From CAZCWX01 sp964502465 (lineage in GTDB: Bacteria > Desulfobacterota > Binatia > Bin18): a DNA stretch of 51,755 bases. Positions within the stretch are counted from its first letter, which is position 1. Every line of letters begins with the position of its first letter. Shown here piece by piece: positions 32,257 to 41,256 of the stretch. The DNA lies in the NCBI GenBank assembly GCA_964502465.1, contig CAZCWX010000438.1, forward strand, positions 1-51,755. The letters are read 5' to 3'. The position numbers were made by a program, and so were the translations under genes. The notes beneath the pieces are model-generated. The model saw only the letters and a program-made list of their open reading frames with translations. It had not been told where the DNA came from and ran no database searches.

Positions 32257-33553
32257 GATCAGGAAAAGGGCTGTAGCGTTTGATCCATTCGCATATTGGC
32301 AGAAAGACTTCTCGTGAAGCAGCGGTGCCAAACATCACGTCAAGATGTCCCCAGTTTTCCAGTAAGCGGAACTGGGCATTAAGAGAGGCTGTCCTCCGAG
32401 CCGTGTAGGCAACTCGCTCTGCCCAAGGAATACCAACTTTATCCATGTTGCTGCTCGCGAATGCCAGAATCGGCACACTCAGTTGCACAAACGCGTTTTC
32501 ATAGTCGAACGAGGCGCCTGCCAGGTGTCGTTTCAGGTCGAAGCCACCATGGTTTTGCACACGAGGCCAGTAGCGGTCCTCGTGGAGAAAGATACGGGCT
32601 AACACGAGAACATCAGCATACCCTCCTTGCGCATTCGATAATCCCCCTTCCGCCCCAAACATGGGAGAGACGTAGAGAAAATGAGCGAGAGCTTCTGTCC
32701 GGTTCTCGAAGACATGCACAGGCAAAAAATCAGGGCCGTCTGGGTCGGCCAGCGTATCCTGGAGTATCTTCATCCACCGCCGATAGGGAACATAGCGCCG
32801 CTCCAAGTCATCCGCAAACCACGTGGGAGTCTCTGGTCGTTCACGATAGAGCGGCTCTTCATCAGATGGGTCGAGGACATACCCGTCGAGTAAGAGCAGG
32901 CCGAGAATATTCCCACGCCCATAGCGTGCCGTGAGCAGCCCGGCAAACGTTGCCCCGCGGCTGTACCCACCGACAAAAATCTTTTGGCTCCCACTGGTCT
33001 GACGGACAAAATCGGCTGCCTGAGCTGCATCCTCAACAAAGGCCTCGACAGTCCAGCTTTGCATAAAACTCGAATCAAAGATTTGTTCTCGGGTCACGAA
33101 GTGCGTACGATAATCGAGAGTCCAGGTCTCAATGCCACAATTCGCCAGGTACAGACGGAGATCATAGCGCTCGTCCGGCACAATGACTTCACCATGCAAG
33201 TGAGTACCAGGTAAAAAGAACAAGACTGATTTACGTTGTGCTCCAACAGTAGCCGTTTTGGTAATGCGGTGGAGCGCTATATAGTCATGCTGCCCATAGG
33301 GAGGTCTGGCATGCGTCCACACACTTTCACGCAATTCAGGATTTCCAGGAATATTACGCTCAGACACAGTGGTCACCCAGCCAGAGGGTGCTGAAGCAGA
33401 TAGGGCTGTAGGTAGCGGCGCTTGAGCCGGTGCCGGAGGGTCCGCATACAGACGAGGATCAGAAAAAGGCGGCTTTTTACCTTGACTGCACCCTCCAGCA
33501 ACGCTCAGGAGGAAGAGCATCACCCATAATAGCCGTGCGCGTTTTTGCCGCAT
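32252..33553 (-). CDS. Exported alpha/beta hydrolase, lipoprotein
   Basis: 433 residues from the ATG at 33553 (AAAGGAG upstream). Lipobox VAGGC near residue 21, then a Pro/Ala linker. The hydrolase domain shows an oxyanion region FFLPGTHLHG, nucleophile elbow GGYSRG (Ser in GxSxG), a late acid candidate near SSNMDKVG and the catalytic His in ENWGHLDVMFG. It resembles polyhydroxybutyrate-depolymerase/lipase-type folds, but I cannot name the substrate. It is the last gene of a minus-strand run of CoA-transferase and cyclase genes, 69 bp after the preceding one, suggesting hydrolysis of an ester whose acid is then CoA-activated (inference). Confidence 0.78.
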   Translation of the reverse strand: MRQKRARLLWVMLFLLSVAGGCSQGKKPPFSDPRLYADPPAPAQAPLPTALSASAPSGWVTTVSERNIPGNPELRESVWTHARPPYGQHDYIALHRITKTATVGAQRKSVLFFLPGTHLHGEVIVPDERYDLRLYLANCGIETWTLDYRTHFVTREQIFDSSFMQSWTVEAFVEDAAQAADFVRQTSGSQKIFVGGYSRGATFAGLLTARYGRGNILGLLLLDGYVLDPSDEEPLYRERPETPTWFADDLERRYVPYRRWMKILQDTLADPDGPDFLPVHVFENRTEALAHFLYVSPMFGAEGGLSNAQGGYADVLVLARIFLHEDRYWPRVQNHGGFDLKRHLAGASFDYENAFVQLSVPILAFASSNMDKVGIPWAERVAYTARRTASLNAQFRLLENWGHLDVMFGTAASREVFLPICEWIKRYSPFPDL

Positions 33554-33622
33554 TGTGACTCTCCTTTGCAGCACAAAGCAGCCTCAAGAGTTTATGCGTC
33601 ACGTTTTCTGCTTCACGCCTCA

Positions 33623-34840
33623 CTAATACAACACCTGAGTCTCTCGCAGTTCTTGCACGTCTGCCGCAGAAAACCCTAAAATGTCTTGCAGTACGTAGTC
33701 AGTGTATTGTCCACGGAGTGGGGCGGCGGCTTGGACTTCGCAGGGGGTTCTTGACATTTGCCAGGGGATCCCGGCATGGATGCGCTTCCCAACCTCCGGA
33801 TGTTCTTTCTGCACCAGGTAGCTACGAGCAGCAAGATGGGGATTGGTCGCCAAATCTTTATTGCTCATCGAGGGAAATGCTGCCACTCCGGCTTTTTGTA
33901 GGATTGCGGTCACTTCCCAGCGATCTCGCTCCTTCGTCCAAGCCGATATGATTGCTTCAAGCGCATCTTCATTAGCCTTGCGAGCCGCGACATCGGCGAA
34001 CCGCTTATCAGTGGCAAGCTCCGGCTTCCCCATCGCCGTGCACAGCGCTTGCCATTCGGCTTCAGTGCCACATGCAATGGTCACCCATTTGTCGTCATCC
34101 CCTTTGCTCTTAAAACAACCATGCGGGGACATCCACCGGTCGCGATTGCCATCTCGCTCTGGCTGGGTCTTGTTCATGGCATAATCCATGAGCCCTTCTG
34201 GCATGAGGGCCAACAACGCCTCCCATAACGCCAGGTCTACATGTACGCCCCGTCCGGTGCGTTGCCGATATGCCAGCGCCGTCATTACCGCAAAAGCCCC
34301 AAAAATACCAGCATTCGGGTCACCGTACGAGATGCCCACCTCAGCCGGACCGCGATCACGATATCCAGTTAACGACGAAATTCCGGCTAAGGGCACGGAA
34401 GCCGGGCCATATCCCATATACTGTCGCTCTGGACCGGTTTGGCCATAGCCACAGATGGAGACCATAATGATCTCGGGCTTGATCTGTTTGAGTGTCTCAT
34501 AGCCCAGGCCCATGCGGTCGATCGCACCGGCAGAAAAGTTTTGCACCACAACATCGCTCTTTGCCACCAGCTTTTTGGCGATCTCGACGGCTTCAGGCCG
34601 ACCCAGGTCAAGTTGCAGGCTTTTCTTACCCTGGTTGTACTGATTGAAATAGCCAGCACGATTCAGTCCGGGCATATCATCAGCAAACGATGGGATGGCT
34701 CGGCTCACGCACATGCGTTTCTGGCTCTCGATGCGAATCACCTCCGCACCGAGGTGAGCCATTTGCAGAGTACAATACGGCCCAGCCCAAGCCCAAGTAA
34801 AATCGGTGACGCGTATGCCCTCTAACGGTCGTCGTGGCAT
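33623..34840 (-). CDS. Class III CoA-transferase (CaiB/BaiF/Frc family)
   Basis: 405 residues with the family frame IRVTDFTWAWAGPYCTLQMAHLGAEVIRIE, VVVQNFSAGAIDRMGLGYETL and GYGQTGP. Catalytic Asp is D174 in ISYGDPNAG. The WAWAGPY segment is typical of the formyl-CoA/succinyl-benzylsuccinate-type subgroup, but donor and acceptor are unknown. AAGGAG precedes the ATG. It lies 36 bp after the preceding CoA-transferase. Confidence 0.92.
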   Translation of the reverse strand: MPRRPLEGIRVTDFTWAWAGPYCTLQMAHLGAEVIRIESQKRMCVSRAIPSFADDMPGLNRAGYFNQYNQGKKSLQLDLGRPEAVEIAKKLVAKSDVVVQNFSAGAIDRMGLGYETLKQIKPEIIMVSICGYGQTGPERQYMGYGPASVPLAGISSLTGYRDRGPAEVGISYGDPNAGIFGAFAVMTALAYRQRTGRGVHVDLALWEALLALMPEGLMDYAMNKTQPERDGNRDRWMSPHGCFKSKGDDDKWVTIACGTEAEWQALCTAMGKPELATDKRFADVAARKANEDALEAIISAWTKERDRWEVTAILQKAGVAAFPSMSNKDLATNPHLAARSYLVQKEHPEVGKRIHAGIPWQMSRTPCEVQAAAPLRGQYTDYVLQDILGFSAADVQELRETQVLY

Positions 34841-34876
34841 CTGACTTTCTCCTTCTTACTCGTTACGTTTGACGTT

Positions 34877-36082
34877 TCAGATGACTCTGTGTTGTTGCAA
34901 ACTCTCTAGCTCCGTTTGCGAGACCCCCACCCTGCCATATACCTCGGCGTTATGCTGACCAAGCAGTGGTGCAGGTCGGTTAATCGCCCAACCCGCTTCA
35001 GACACCTTGAACGGGGCACCAGGATAGGCAAGCATCCCAACCACTTGGTGACTCACCTGAGTGAAGAACTCCCGTGTCTGGAGATGGGCCGAGGCAAACA
35101 GGTCTGCCATGGTATTGACTGGGGCAAAACAGATGCGGTGTTCTTGTGCCGCTCGATACAGATTGGCTACCTGCCAATTCGCCGCCCACTCCTGCAAGAA
35201 CGGAAACAACGCATCGTAGTTTTGACCGCGCGTCACACGGTCCTTAAAAATTTCCAGCGCTGCCCACTCCGGGTTCCCCATTAACTCAACGAGACGTTGC
35301 CACTGATCTTCTTCAACGTTAATGACAAAAATTTTGCCATCCTGGCAATCGAGCATACACCAAGGAAAAATTGACCGTCGCCCGAGACGGGAGGTCTCCT
35401 TGTTGCCGTAGGTGTAGTGCATAAAGTTCATCTCGAGGATCGCTGCAATGCACTCCTGAATCGAGACATCAACATGCTGGCCTTCGCCGGTGAGGCACTT
35501 ATGATAATACGCTCCGAGCGTCGCTACGGCCGCATGAACCCCGCCTTGAAAATCAGCCTGATGCCCAAACGCCTTCAGCGGAGGCAACTCAGGATAATCC
35601 GAGGCCCCTGGACTGATGAAGGCCCATCCACCAGCATTCGTCCCGACGATCTCGTAAGCGTTGTAATCACGATATGGTCCAGTGCAGCCGAAGTACGAAA
35701 TCGTGGTCATAATCAGACCAGGATTCGCCCGGCGCAACCGCTCGAAATCGAGCCCCAGGTCAGCCATTTCCATAGGTCGGTAATTGTGAATCAACATATC
35801 CGCCTGGGCACAGAGACTCTGCAAGAGCCCCTGTCCCTGAGGATCGCGGAGATTGAGAGTCACGCCCAGTTTATTGGTATTCAGATAGAGAAACAGGCCA
35901 CTCTTTTCTGGGTGCGGGGTATCGCCAGGAAACGGACCGCGTTTACGTGCAAGGTCTCCTCCAGGCTCTTCCACTTTAATCACCTCAGCACCAAAGTCAG
36001 CCAAAAGCTTCCCCAGATAGGGAGCGGAGACCAGGTTCCCACACTCAATAACTTTGAGACCGCTGAGCAACTGTTCTGCCAT
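34877..36082 (-). CDS. Class III CoA-transferase (CaiB/BaiF/Frc family)
   Basis: 401 residues. N-terminal LKVIECGNLVSAPYLGKLLADFGAEVIKVE, MLIHNYRPMEMADLGLDFERL, and candidate catalytic Asp D177 in FGHQADFQGG. It is more divergent around the catalytic loop than its neighbours (no MGD/YGD context) but keeps GEGQHVDVSIQE. It starts 12 bp after the cyclase stop, so surely in the same transcript. Substrate unknown. Confidence 0.9.
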   Translation of the reverse strand: MAEQLLSGLKVIECGNLVSAPYLGKLLADFGAEVIKVEEPGGDLARKRGPFPGDTPHPEKSGLFLYLNTNKLGVTLNLRDPQGQGLLQSLCAQADMLIHNYRPMEMADLGLDFERLRRANPGLIMTTISYFGCTGPYRDYNAYEIVGTNAGGWAFISPGASDYPELPPLKAFGHQADFQGGVHAAVATLGAYYHKCLTGEGQHVDVSIQECIAAILEMNFMHYTYGNKETSRLGRRSIFPWCMLDCQDGKIFVINVEEDQWQRLVELMGNPEWAALEIFKDRVTRGQNYDALFPFLQEWAANWQVANLYRAAQEHRICFAPVNTMADLFASAHLQTREFFTQVSHQVVGMLAYPGAPFKVSEAGWAINRPAPLLGQHNAEVYGRVGVSQTELESLQQHRVI

Positions 36083-36094
36083 TGCCTTGCTCCG

Positions 36095-37054
36095 TCATTT
36101 GATAACCATAGGATTCACCGGCGAGCCGGCTCCGCCGACGACTTTCAAAGGCGCACCGACGAAGAGGAAGGTATATTGACCGTCGTTCGCACAGTCATCA
36201 GCCAAGTCGGCAAGCCAGTCAATCTCGTTAAAGATGACCCCGAGATTGCGCAGTAAGGCCGCATGTAAGGGGATAAAGGTTTCCGTCTCAGGGTGAATGG
36301 TTTGCTCAGACGCGACGGTATCGCTCCCGAGAGAAGGAATCTCCATGTCGTGGAACCATTTGACCAATTCTGGACTATAAGACAACCCTGGCTCGCGCAT
36401 CTGTCGATCAGGGAAAAACGCCTCCGATCCTTCTTCATAGAAGCGTTTGAGCCAGCCCGTGTGAATCAACACAATATCGTGTTTTTCGATTGGGGATTGC
36501 TGGAACTCGGCAGTCTTAAAGAGATCGTCGAGGGTAATACCCTCATTGGCTTGTAGATGTTTCATCCCTTTGTAGCGCGCGACATCGAGCAGAATGCCAC
36601 GCCCAATCACGCCATGCTCAGCAATCTTCTCGATGCTGCATTTCTGCAACCCTCCGATCGTCGTTTTCGCATCGTAACCGTTGTAGATTTTGTCGTCGTA
36701 CCACACGTGCCCAAGGGCATCATATTGTGTGGTTCCTTGCAGGTACATGAAAATCACATCATCTGAGTATTCGATTCCTCCCGGGAATGCCTGGGCCCGG
36801 CCGTTCAGATAGTGCCCCTTATCCATCGCCATTGTCCGAGTGGGTTGGCCGCGGCCTGGATAGATCGGATCCCCACCTGGTCGTGCAACCGGAACTCCTA
36901 GGGCAAACACTTTGCCCTGTTTCACGGCACTGACTCCGCGCAGCACTTCGGCATTGGTAAGGAAATTCAATGCCCCGATCTCGTCATCCGCACCCCAACG
37001 ACCCCAGTTTTTCGGTGCATCCTTTAAGAGTTCAGTAAATGTCTTCCCAGCCAC
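36095..37054 (-). CDS. Cyclase-family (kynurenine-formamidase-like) metal hydrolase
   Basis: 319 residues. The family metal-site motif H-x-G-T-H-x-D-x-x-x-H appears in variant form as LQGTTQYDALGH, retaining the Asp and last His and replacing the earlier His with Gln/Thr as in several cyclase-family subgroups. VIGRGILLDVAR and DIVLIHTGW are other family segments. These enzymes hydrolyse amides, lactones or cyclic intermediates. Start is GTG at 37054 with AAAGGAGG upstream. It sits between two CoA-transferase genes, pointing to a role in the same degradative route, perhaps ring or lactone opening (inference). Confidence 0.85.
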   Translation of the reverse strand: MAGKTFTELLKDAPKNWGRWGADDEIGALNFLTNAEVLRGVSAVKQGKVFALGVPVARPGGDPIYPGRGQPTRTMAMDKGHYLNGRAQAFPGGIEYSDDVIFMYLQGTTQYDALGHVWYDDKIYNGYDAKTTIGGLQKCSIEKIAEHGVIGRGILLDVARYKGMKHLQANEGITLDDLFKTAEFQQSPIEKHDIVLIHTGWLKRFYEEGSEAFFPDRQMREPGLSYSPELVKWFHDMEIPSLGSDTVASEQTIHPETETFIPLHAALLRNLGVIFNEIDWLADLADDCANDGQYTFLFVGAPLKVVGGAGSPVNPMVIK

Positions 37055-37101
37055 CTTTTTTGCCTCCTTTTTTTCCGCAATCGGCTATCAATCTTTCGCA
37101 A

Positions 37102-38343
37102 TTATAGGACCCCGCGCTCCGACAACCCGGCAATCTCCTTTGCGCTAAGCCCCAGGAGGTTGCCATAAACCTCATAATTATGTTCTCCGAGCTCTGGTCC
37201 AACGAACCGTGCTTCTCCTGGTGTTTCACTCAACTTCGGAACGATTCCAGGCATGCGCAGGGCACCGAGGAGTCGGTCATGGAGAGTGAGAAACATGTCA
37301 CGAGTCTGAAAATGCGGATCTTCCACGATATCAGCAATCGTGTGGACCGGCCCTGCCGGAATCGTGGCCTCTTCGAGACGCGCCAGCAGGGTGGAAAGAT
37401 CCTGATTGGCTGTCCAAGCCGCAATGATCTCGTCTATCGTTTCCCGATTCTGCACACGAACGATTTGCGGCGTAAAGTGCGGATCGCTCGTCAATCCTTC
37501 CTGCCCCATAAGAGCACATAAGCGGCGAAATAACCCATCCGTATTGGCAGCGATCACGATCCACTGCCCGCCACGGCAGGGATAGAGATTCGAAGGGGCA
37601 AAGCCAGGAAGCAGAGTACCAGTACGTGCGCGAACGAAACCAGTTCGGTCGTATTCTGTCAGCATGCCTTCTAACACAGCAAAGACTGATTCATACAGCG
37701 CCGTATCCACGACCTGTCCATGACCACCATTCACGTCGCGATGATACAGAGCCATCAGCGTTCCCAAAGCCGCAAAGAGACCGGCCAAAGAGTCGCCCAG
37801 GCTAATCCCTACACGACAGGGTGGTCGGTCCGGAAATCCCACCAAATGGCGCAAGCCACCAAATGCCTCAGCCACTGCAGCAAATCCAGGTTTCTGGCGA
37901 TAGGGACCGGTTTGCCCGTAGCCGGAGACGCGGGTGAACACAAGGCCAGGGTTGAGTTGGCGCAAGACATCAGAGCCCAATCCCCATCCTTCGAAGGTTC
38001 CGGGCCGGAAATTTTCAATTACGACATCGGCCTGTGCAACCAATTTACGCAATAGCTCTTGTCCTTCAGGCACGCGAAGGTTCAGAGTGATACACTTTTT
38101 ATTACGTGCAATGCTCGGCCACCACAAGCTCTTGCCGTCCTCCAACGCCTGACCAGTGGTGCGCATGGGATCCCCTTCATGAGGTGGTTCAATCTTTATG
38201 ACTTCAGCACCAAAATCTGCGAGCAGACGAGCGCAAAAAGGTCCTGCGAGTAGTACGCCACATTCAATCACACGGACACCAGCTAAGGGACCGAAAGGGG
38301 GAGCGCTTTGCCCTTGGAATCGAGGGCGCTCATCGGTTTTCAT
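37102..38343 (-). CDS. Class III CoA-transferase (CaiB/BaiF/Frc family)
   Basis: 413 residues with a 19-residue N-terminal extension before VRVIECGVLLAGPFCARLLADFGAEVIKIE. Catalytic Asp D184 in ISLGDSLAG; also VVIENFRPGTFEGWGLG and GYGQTGPYRQKPGF. First gene of the run CoA-transferase, cyclase, CoA-transferase, CoA-transferase, hydrolase; 47 bp separate it from the cyclase. Substrate unknown. Confidence 0.92.
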   Translation of the reverse strand: MKTDERPRFQGQSAPPFGPLAGVRVIECGVLLAGPFCARLLADFGAEVIKIEPPHEGDPMRTTGQALEDGKSLWWPSIARNKKCITLNLRVPEGQELLRKLVAQADVVIENFRPGTFEGWGLGSDVLRQLNPGLVFTRVSGYGQTGPYRQKPGFAAVAEAFGGLRHLVGFPDRPPCRVGISLGDSLAGLFAALGTLMALYHRDVNGGHGQVVDTALYESVFAVLEGMLTEYDRTGFVRARTGTLLPGFAPSNLYPCRGGQWIVIAANTDGLFRRLCALMGQEGLTSDPHFTPQIVRVQNRETIDEIIAAWTANQDLSTLLARLEEATIPAGPVHTIADIVEDPHFQTRDMFLTLHDRLLGALRMPGIVPKLSETPGEARFVGPELGEHNYEVYGNLLGLSAKEIAGLSERGVL

Positions 38344-38685
38344 CGCGAAAAACTTGGTCCTTACTCGTATTCGCGGGCAACATAAGCGTAAAACCGCAGA
38401 GGGTCAAGACGCACGAGAGGATTGCCGATTACAGATTGTCAATTGTAGAGTATGAAATGGAATCCAGGAGTTTCCGGATATCGGGAAAACCAAGATGTAA
38501 GGAGAATCCCCTTGTGCCGTAGAAACAACAATTCAAAAAGGAAATTGTCGATAGATTACTGCGGCTGGCAGCAAGCAAAACTCTAGACCAACAATGCGAA
38601 GCAGCGATGGACACAGTCTTGCCATCTCAATAACCCAGGGAAGGAAACTCACACTTCACGATTTCTGCATCACAAGAAGGGACTC
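38344..38685. other. 342-bp intergenic region with divergent promoters expected
   Basis: It separates the CoA-transferase operon (leftward) from the metallo-hydrolase gene (rightward). I see no gene, RNA or convincing hairpin. A near-duplicated GATTGCCGATTACAGATTGTC stretch begins at about 38421. No clear -35/-10 pairs can be chosen by eye. Confidence 0.4.
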
Positions 38686-39597
38686 ATGTCAAAGCGAAAG
38701 CACTTCAGACCCAAGCTCTCCAGTCTTGGTCGACCACTCACCGACTACTCCATTTGGACGTTGGCCTATTGCCAAGCCGACATGCCGTATGATTTCTTTG
38801 GTGGCTCTGGCCTGATGAGCAATCGCGGAACCGTCCAGATTCCTATGCTCTACACTGTGCTGGTTGGCGGTGAGATCGGCGGGAAAAAACAGGTAGCCTT
38901 GGTAGACGCTGGCTTCAGCAACCAGGAGTGGATGTCACGATACCAGTTTTTTGCCTGGGAAGACCCACAGACCGTTTTAGCCAAAGTGAAGCTGAAACCA
39001 GAAGATGTGACTGCGATTCTTGTCACCCACTTGCATTTCGACCATATCGGCAACTTTCACGCTTTTCCTAACGCCCATCTCTATATTCAACTCGATGAAT
39101 ACATGGGCTGGCTGCGCATCCTGGCTCTGTCAGCCGACTTTGGTGGTGGAGAATGAGCCTGGATACTTTTCTCGCTCGACCCCCAGGATATTCACAATGT
39201 CGCAACGGCAATCAGTCAAGGAAAGGTCACTTTGCTTGAAGGCGACACTGTCATCCTGCCTGGTATCACTGCCCATCTCGCTAAAGACTCGCATACGTTT
39301 GGCACACAATGGTTTGAGGTACAGACGCTCAACGGGGCCTTTGTGATTGCTGGTGATGCAGTGTATTGGTACTCAAATGTCGAGAAAATGTGGCCACCTG
39401 GGTACAATCAGGGGAATCCTTTTAATCAGCTATTTACCTACGATCGTATTCGTCGAACGTTGGGGAACGAATTGGAGCGGCTGATCCCCGGCCACGACCC
39501 ACAGGTGTGGCGCCGTCACCGCACCTGGACCGTCGGGCCGAACGAAGTGGCTGAAATCACGCTGGCCAAGGGGCAGCGATCACGTCAACCACGATAG
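38686..39597 (+). pseudogene. Metallo-beta-lactamase-fold hydrolase (AHL-lactonase-like) split by an in-frame TGA
   Basis: One continuous frame of 303 codons contains TGA at codon 157 (39154-39156). The upstream half holds THLHFDH (H115, H117, D119, H120); the downstream half holds H203 in SHTFG, D224 in IAGDA and H270 in PGHDP, so the seven dinuclear-zinc ligands are split between the two parts. The layout fits N-acyl-homoserine-lactonase-like or related MBL-fold hydrolases. A single change of TGG (Trp) to TGA is the simplest origin, either real or a sequence error. Selenocysteine is less likely: no Cys is expected here and no good SECIS follows. GAAGGG precedes the ATG. Confidence 0.75.
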
Positions 39598-39654
39598 TGC
39601 AGAAGACAAGGGACGAATTCCAGTCCTAAAGAAAAGGCAGAAAGGACCCTCCGC

Positions 39655-40482
39655 ATGAAAATTGTCATCCTGCTACTCGCCACTCTCCTCTCGGCAACCG
39701 GCTGCGAAAAAAGTTCAGAGGCCCCTACATCGCAATCGCAGCACCCACAACCACACTCTCGTGAAGAAACCCTGAGCACGCCTGAGCAACCGGGAGGTGT
39801 GTATACTGAGCAGGGATTCATTGAAAGCGTGCGAAACGGGGACGCAGCGACAGTAACGCTCTTTTTAAACGCGGGCATCAGCCCGAATGCAAAAGAGAGT
39901 ACTGGCCAAACTGCACTTGTGGCCGCGGCTGCGGCAGGCCATGCTGACATCGTCCGGTTGCTGCTCGACAGGGGAGCAGCGCTCGATCCACAAGACGGTC
40001 TGGGCGCTCAATTGTTACACGACGCGGCAGCGAAGGGGCAGAGAGACCTTATACAAACCCTCCTCAGGAAGGGGGTCGATGTCAACGTGCAGGACAGTGT
40101 GGGATACACGGCATTGATGCGCGCGGCAGAAGAGGGACAGGCTGACGCCGTTAGGGTACTGATCGCCGCTGGAGCGAATATTAATGCGTCCGAAATACAC
40201 GGGTATAGCAGTCTTATGTGGGCAGTTGTAAAAGGGAAAAACAACACGGCACAGGTTTTAGTAGATAGCGGCGCAGATGTGAATGCGCGAGAAAAAAAGA
40301 GAAACTGGACAGCTCTGATGATGGCAGCAGTAAAGGGTGACGCTGAGATGGTCGAATTATTATTGGCCAAGGGCGCGGACACAAAGCTCACAGACACGAA
40401 TGGCGCAACCGCCTTGGCTGCAGCGCAAAAAAGCGCCAATGCCGAGACAATTCAACTCCTTGAACAAACAGAGGCTCGCTAG
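39655..40482 (+). CDS. Ankyrin-repeat lipoprotein
   Basis: 275 residues. Signal and lipobox MKIVILLLATLLSATGC, a Ser/His/Pro linker, then about seven ankyrin repeats (about 50-270), for example TGQTALVAAAAAGHADIVRLLL, GYTALMRAAEEGQADAVRVLI and NWTALMMAAVKGDAEMVELLL. A protein-binding scaffold in the periplasm or outer membrane; the partner is unknown. It is 57 bp after the interrupted metallo-hydrolase. Confidence 0.88.
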   Translation: MKIVILLLATLLSATGCEKSSEAPTSQSQHPQPHSREETLSTPEQPGGVYTEQGFIESVRNGDAATVTLFLNAGISPNAKESTGQTALVAAAAAGHADIVRLLLDRGAALDPQDGLGAQLLHDAAAKGQRDLIQTLLRKGVDVNVQDSVGYTALMRAAEEGQADAVRVLIAAGANINASEIHGYSSLMWAVVKGKNNTAQVLVDSGADVNAREKKRNWTALMMAAVKGDAEMVELLLAKGADTKLTDTNGATALAAAQKSANAETIQLLEQTEAR

Positions 40483-40595
40483 AAGCGACGCCAGACCTGT
40501 CTCCCTTTTAGGGGTAGGGTTTTCTGCCAGACCGCAATTGGCACAGACTGGCCAAACACTGCAGGTACGCGCGGAAGCGCTCCCCCATCATGCCC

Positions 40596-40634
40596 GTCCT
40601 TCGACAGAGTTTATCCTGGGCGTAGTCGAAGGAC
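40596..40634. repeat. 10-bp inverted repeat (GTCCTTCGAC / GTCGAAGGAC)
   Basis: Perfect arms at 40596-40605 and 40625-40634 with 19 bp between them, followed by TCAGGACAGGCT. This wording is common in dispersed intergenic repeats of many proteobacteria. A bidirectional terminator function is possible as the flanking genes converge. Confidence 0.55.
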
Positions 40635-40697
40635 TCAGGACAGGCTCCGGTGGGCATCCAGAAATCTCAAGCAGCAGCTTGGGGTTCATCTGTCTGG

Positions 40698-40717
40698 ATT
40701 CCCGTTTTCGCGGGAAT
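40698..40717. repeat. REP-like palindrome (ATTCCCG-N6-CGGGAAT)
   Basis: Perfect 7-bp arms around TTTTCG, in the context TCTGGATTCCCG. Short palindromes of exactly this type are widely dispersed in bacterial genomes. Only one full copy is in the window. Confidence 0.55.
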
Positions 40718-40823
40718 GTTCATTCGCCTACGGCTCGTCCTAAACCATGAAAACGATGCCTGATGGTCTTTTTCGGGGGAATGACACAGCCACGACCTCC
40801 CCCTCAAATTCCGACTGTCCGCC

Positions 40824-41246
40824 TTAGGGATCAATCCTGGCAGAAGCATACCCGCTGAGCACCTCTGCACCCTCTTGGTTCACAGTGGAAACGGCCAGAT
40901 CGACGAAACATTTGCCGTTTTCTTCTCTGATGGCCTTCACGGTTGCTTTGGCTGTGAGATGATCTCCTGGCCACACCTGGCGCGTGAAACGTACCCCCAA
41001 TGTGGTCAAGCGCCCATCACCCACATAGTTGGTCAGCATCTTGCCCGTCATTCCCATGGTGAGCATGCCGTGAGCAAACACCGATGGATACCCAGCAATT
41101 TTGGTCGTGTAGACCTCATCCGTATGGACGGGGTTGTAATCACCAGACGCGCCAGCGTATTGGACAAGCTGGGTCCGCGTCAGGTTGTTCACGATTTGTT
41201 CTTCGTAGGTATCCTCCACCTGAAGCGTACGTGCCGACAATGCCAT
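40824..41246 (-). CDS. MaoC-like (R)-enoyl-CoA hydratase
   Basis: 140 residues, one hot-dog domain. The hydratase signature is present as YAGASGDYNPVHTDEVY (catalytic Asp and His) followed by VFAHGMLTMGM. It hydrates or dehydrates a 2-enoyl/3-hydroxyacyl-CoA. It starts 10 bp after the stop of the second hot-dog gene; the two probably form a heterodimer like split MaoC/FAS1-type dehydratases. Confidence 0.88.
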   Translation of the reverse strand: MALSARTLQVEDTYEEQIVNNLTRTQLVQYAGASGDYNPVHTDEVYTTKIAGYPSVFAHGMLTMGMTGKMLTNYVGDGRLTTLGVRFTRQVWPGDHLTAKATVKAIREENGKCFVDLAVSTVNQEGAEVLSGYASARIDP

Positions 41247-41256
41247 GGCTGCCCTC

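Larger units (their letters stand above)
40483..40823. other. 341-bp intergenic region holding palindromic repeats
   Basis: Convergent genes flank it. No ORF is supported. It contains the inverted repeats at 40596-40634 and 40698-40717 and a degenerate further copy of the GGGGGAATGACAC type near 40775, so it looks like a landing place for dispersed repeats. Confidence 0.5.

Noticed and set aside
35417..36256. A 279-residue plus-strand ORF opposite a CoA-transferase and cyclase gene
   Set aside because: It lies on the antisense of well-supported genes and its protein has no recognisable domain.
39154..39187. Possible SECIS element after the TGA in the metallo-hydrolase
   Set aside because: Only a 5-bp stem around a 20-nt loop can be formed and no cysteine is expected at this position, so selenocysteine is not supported.
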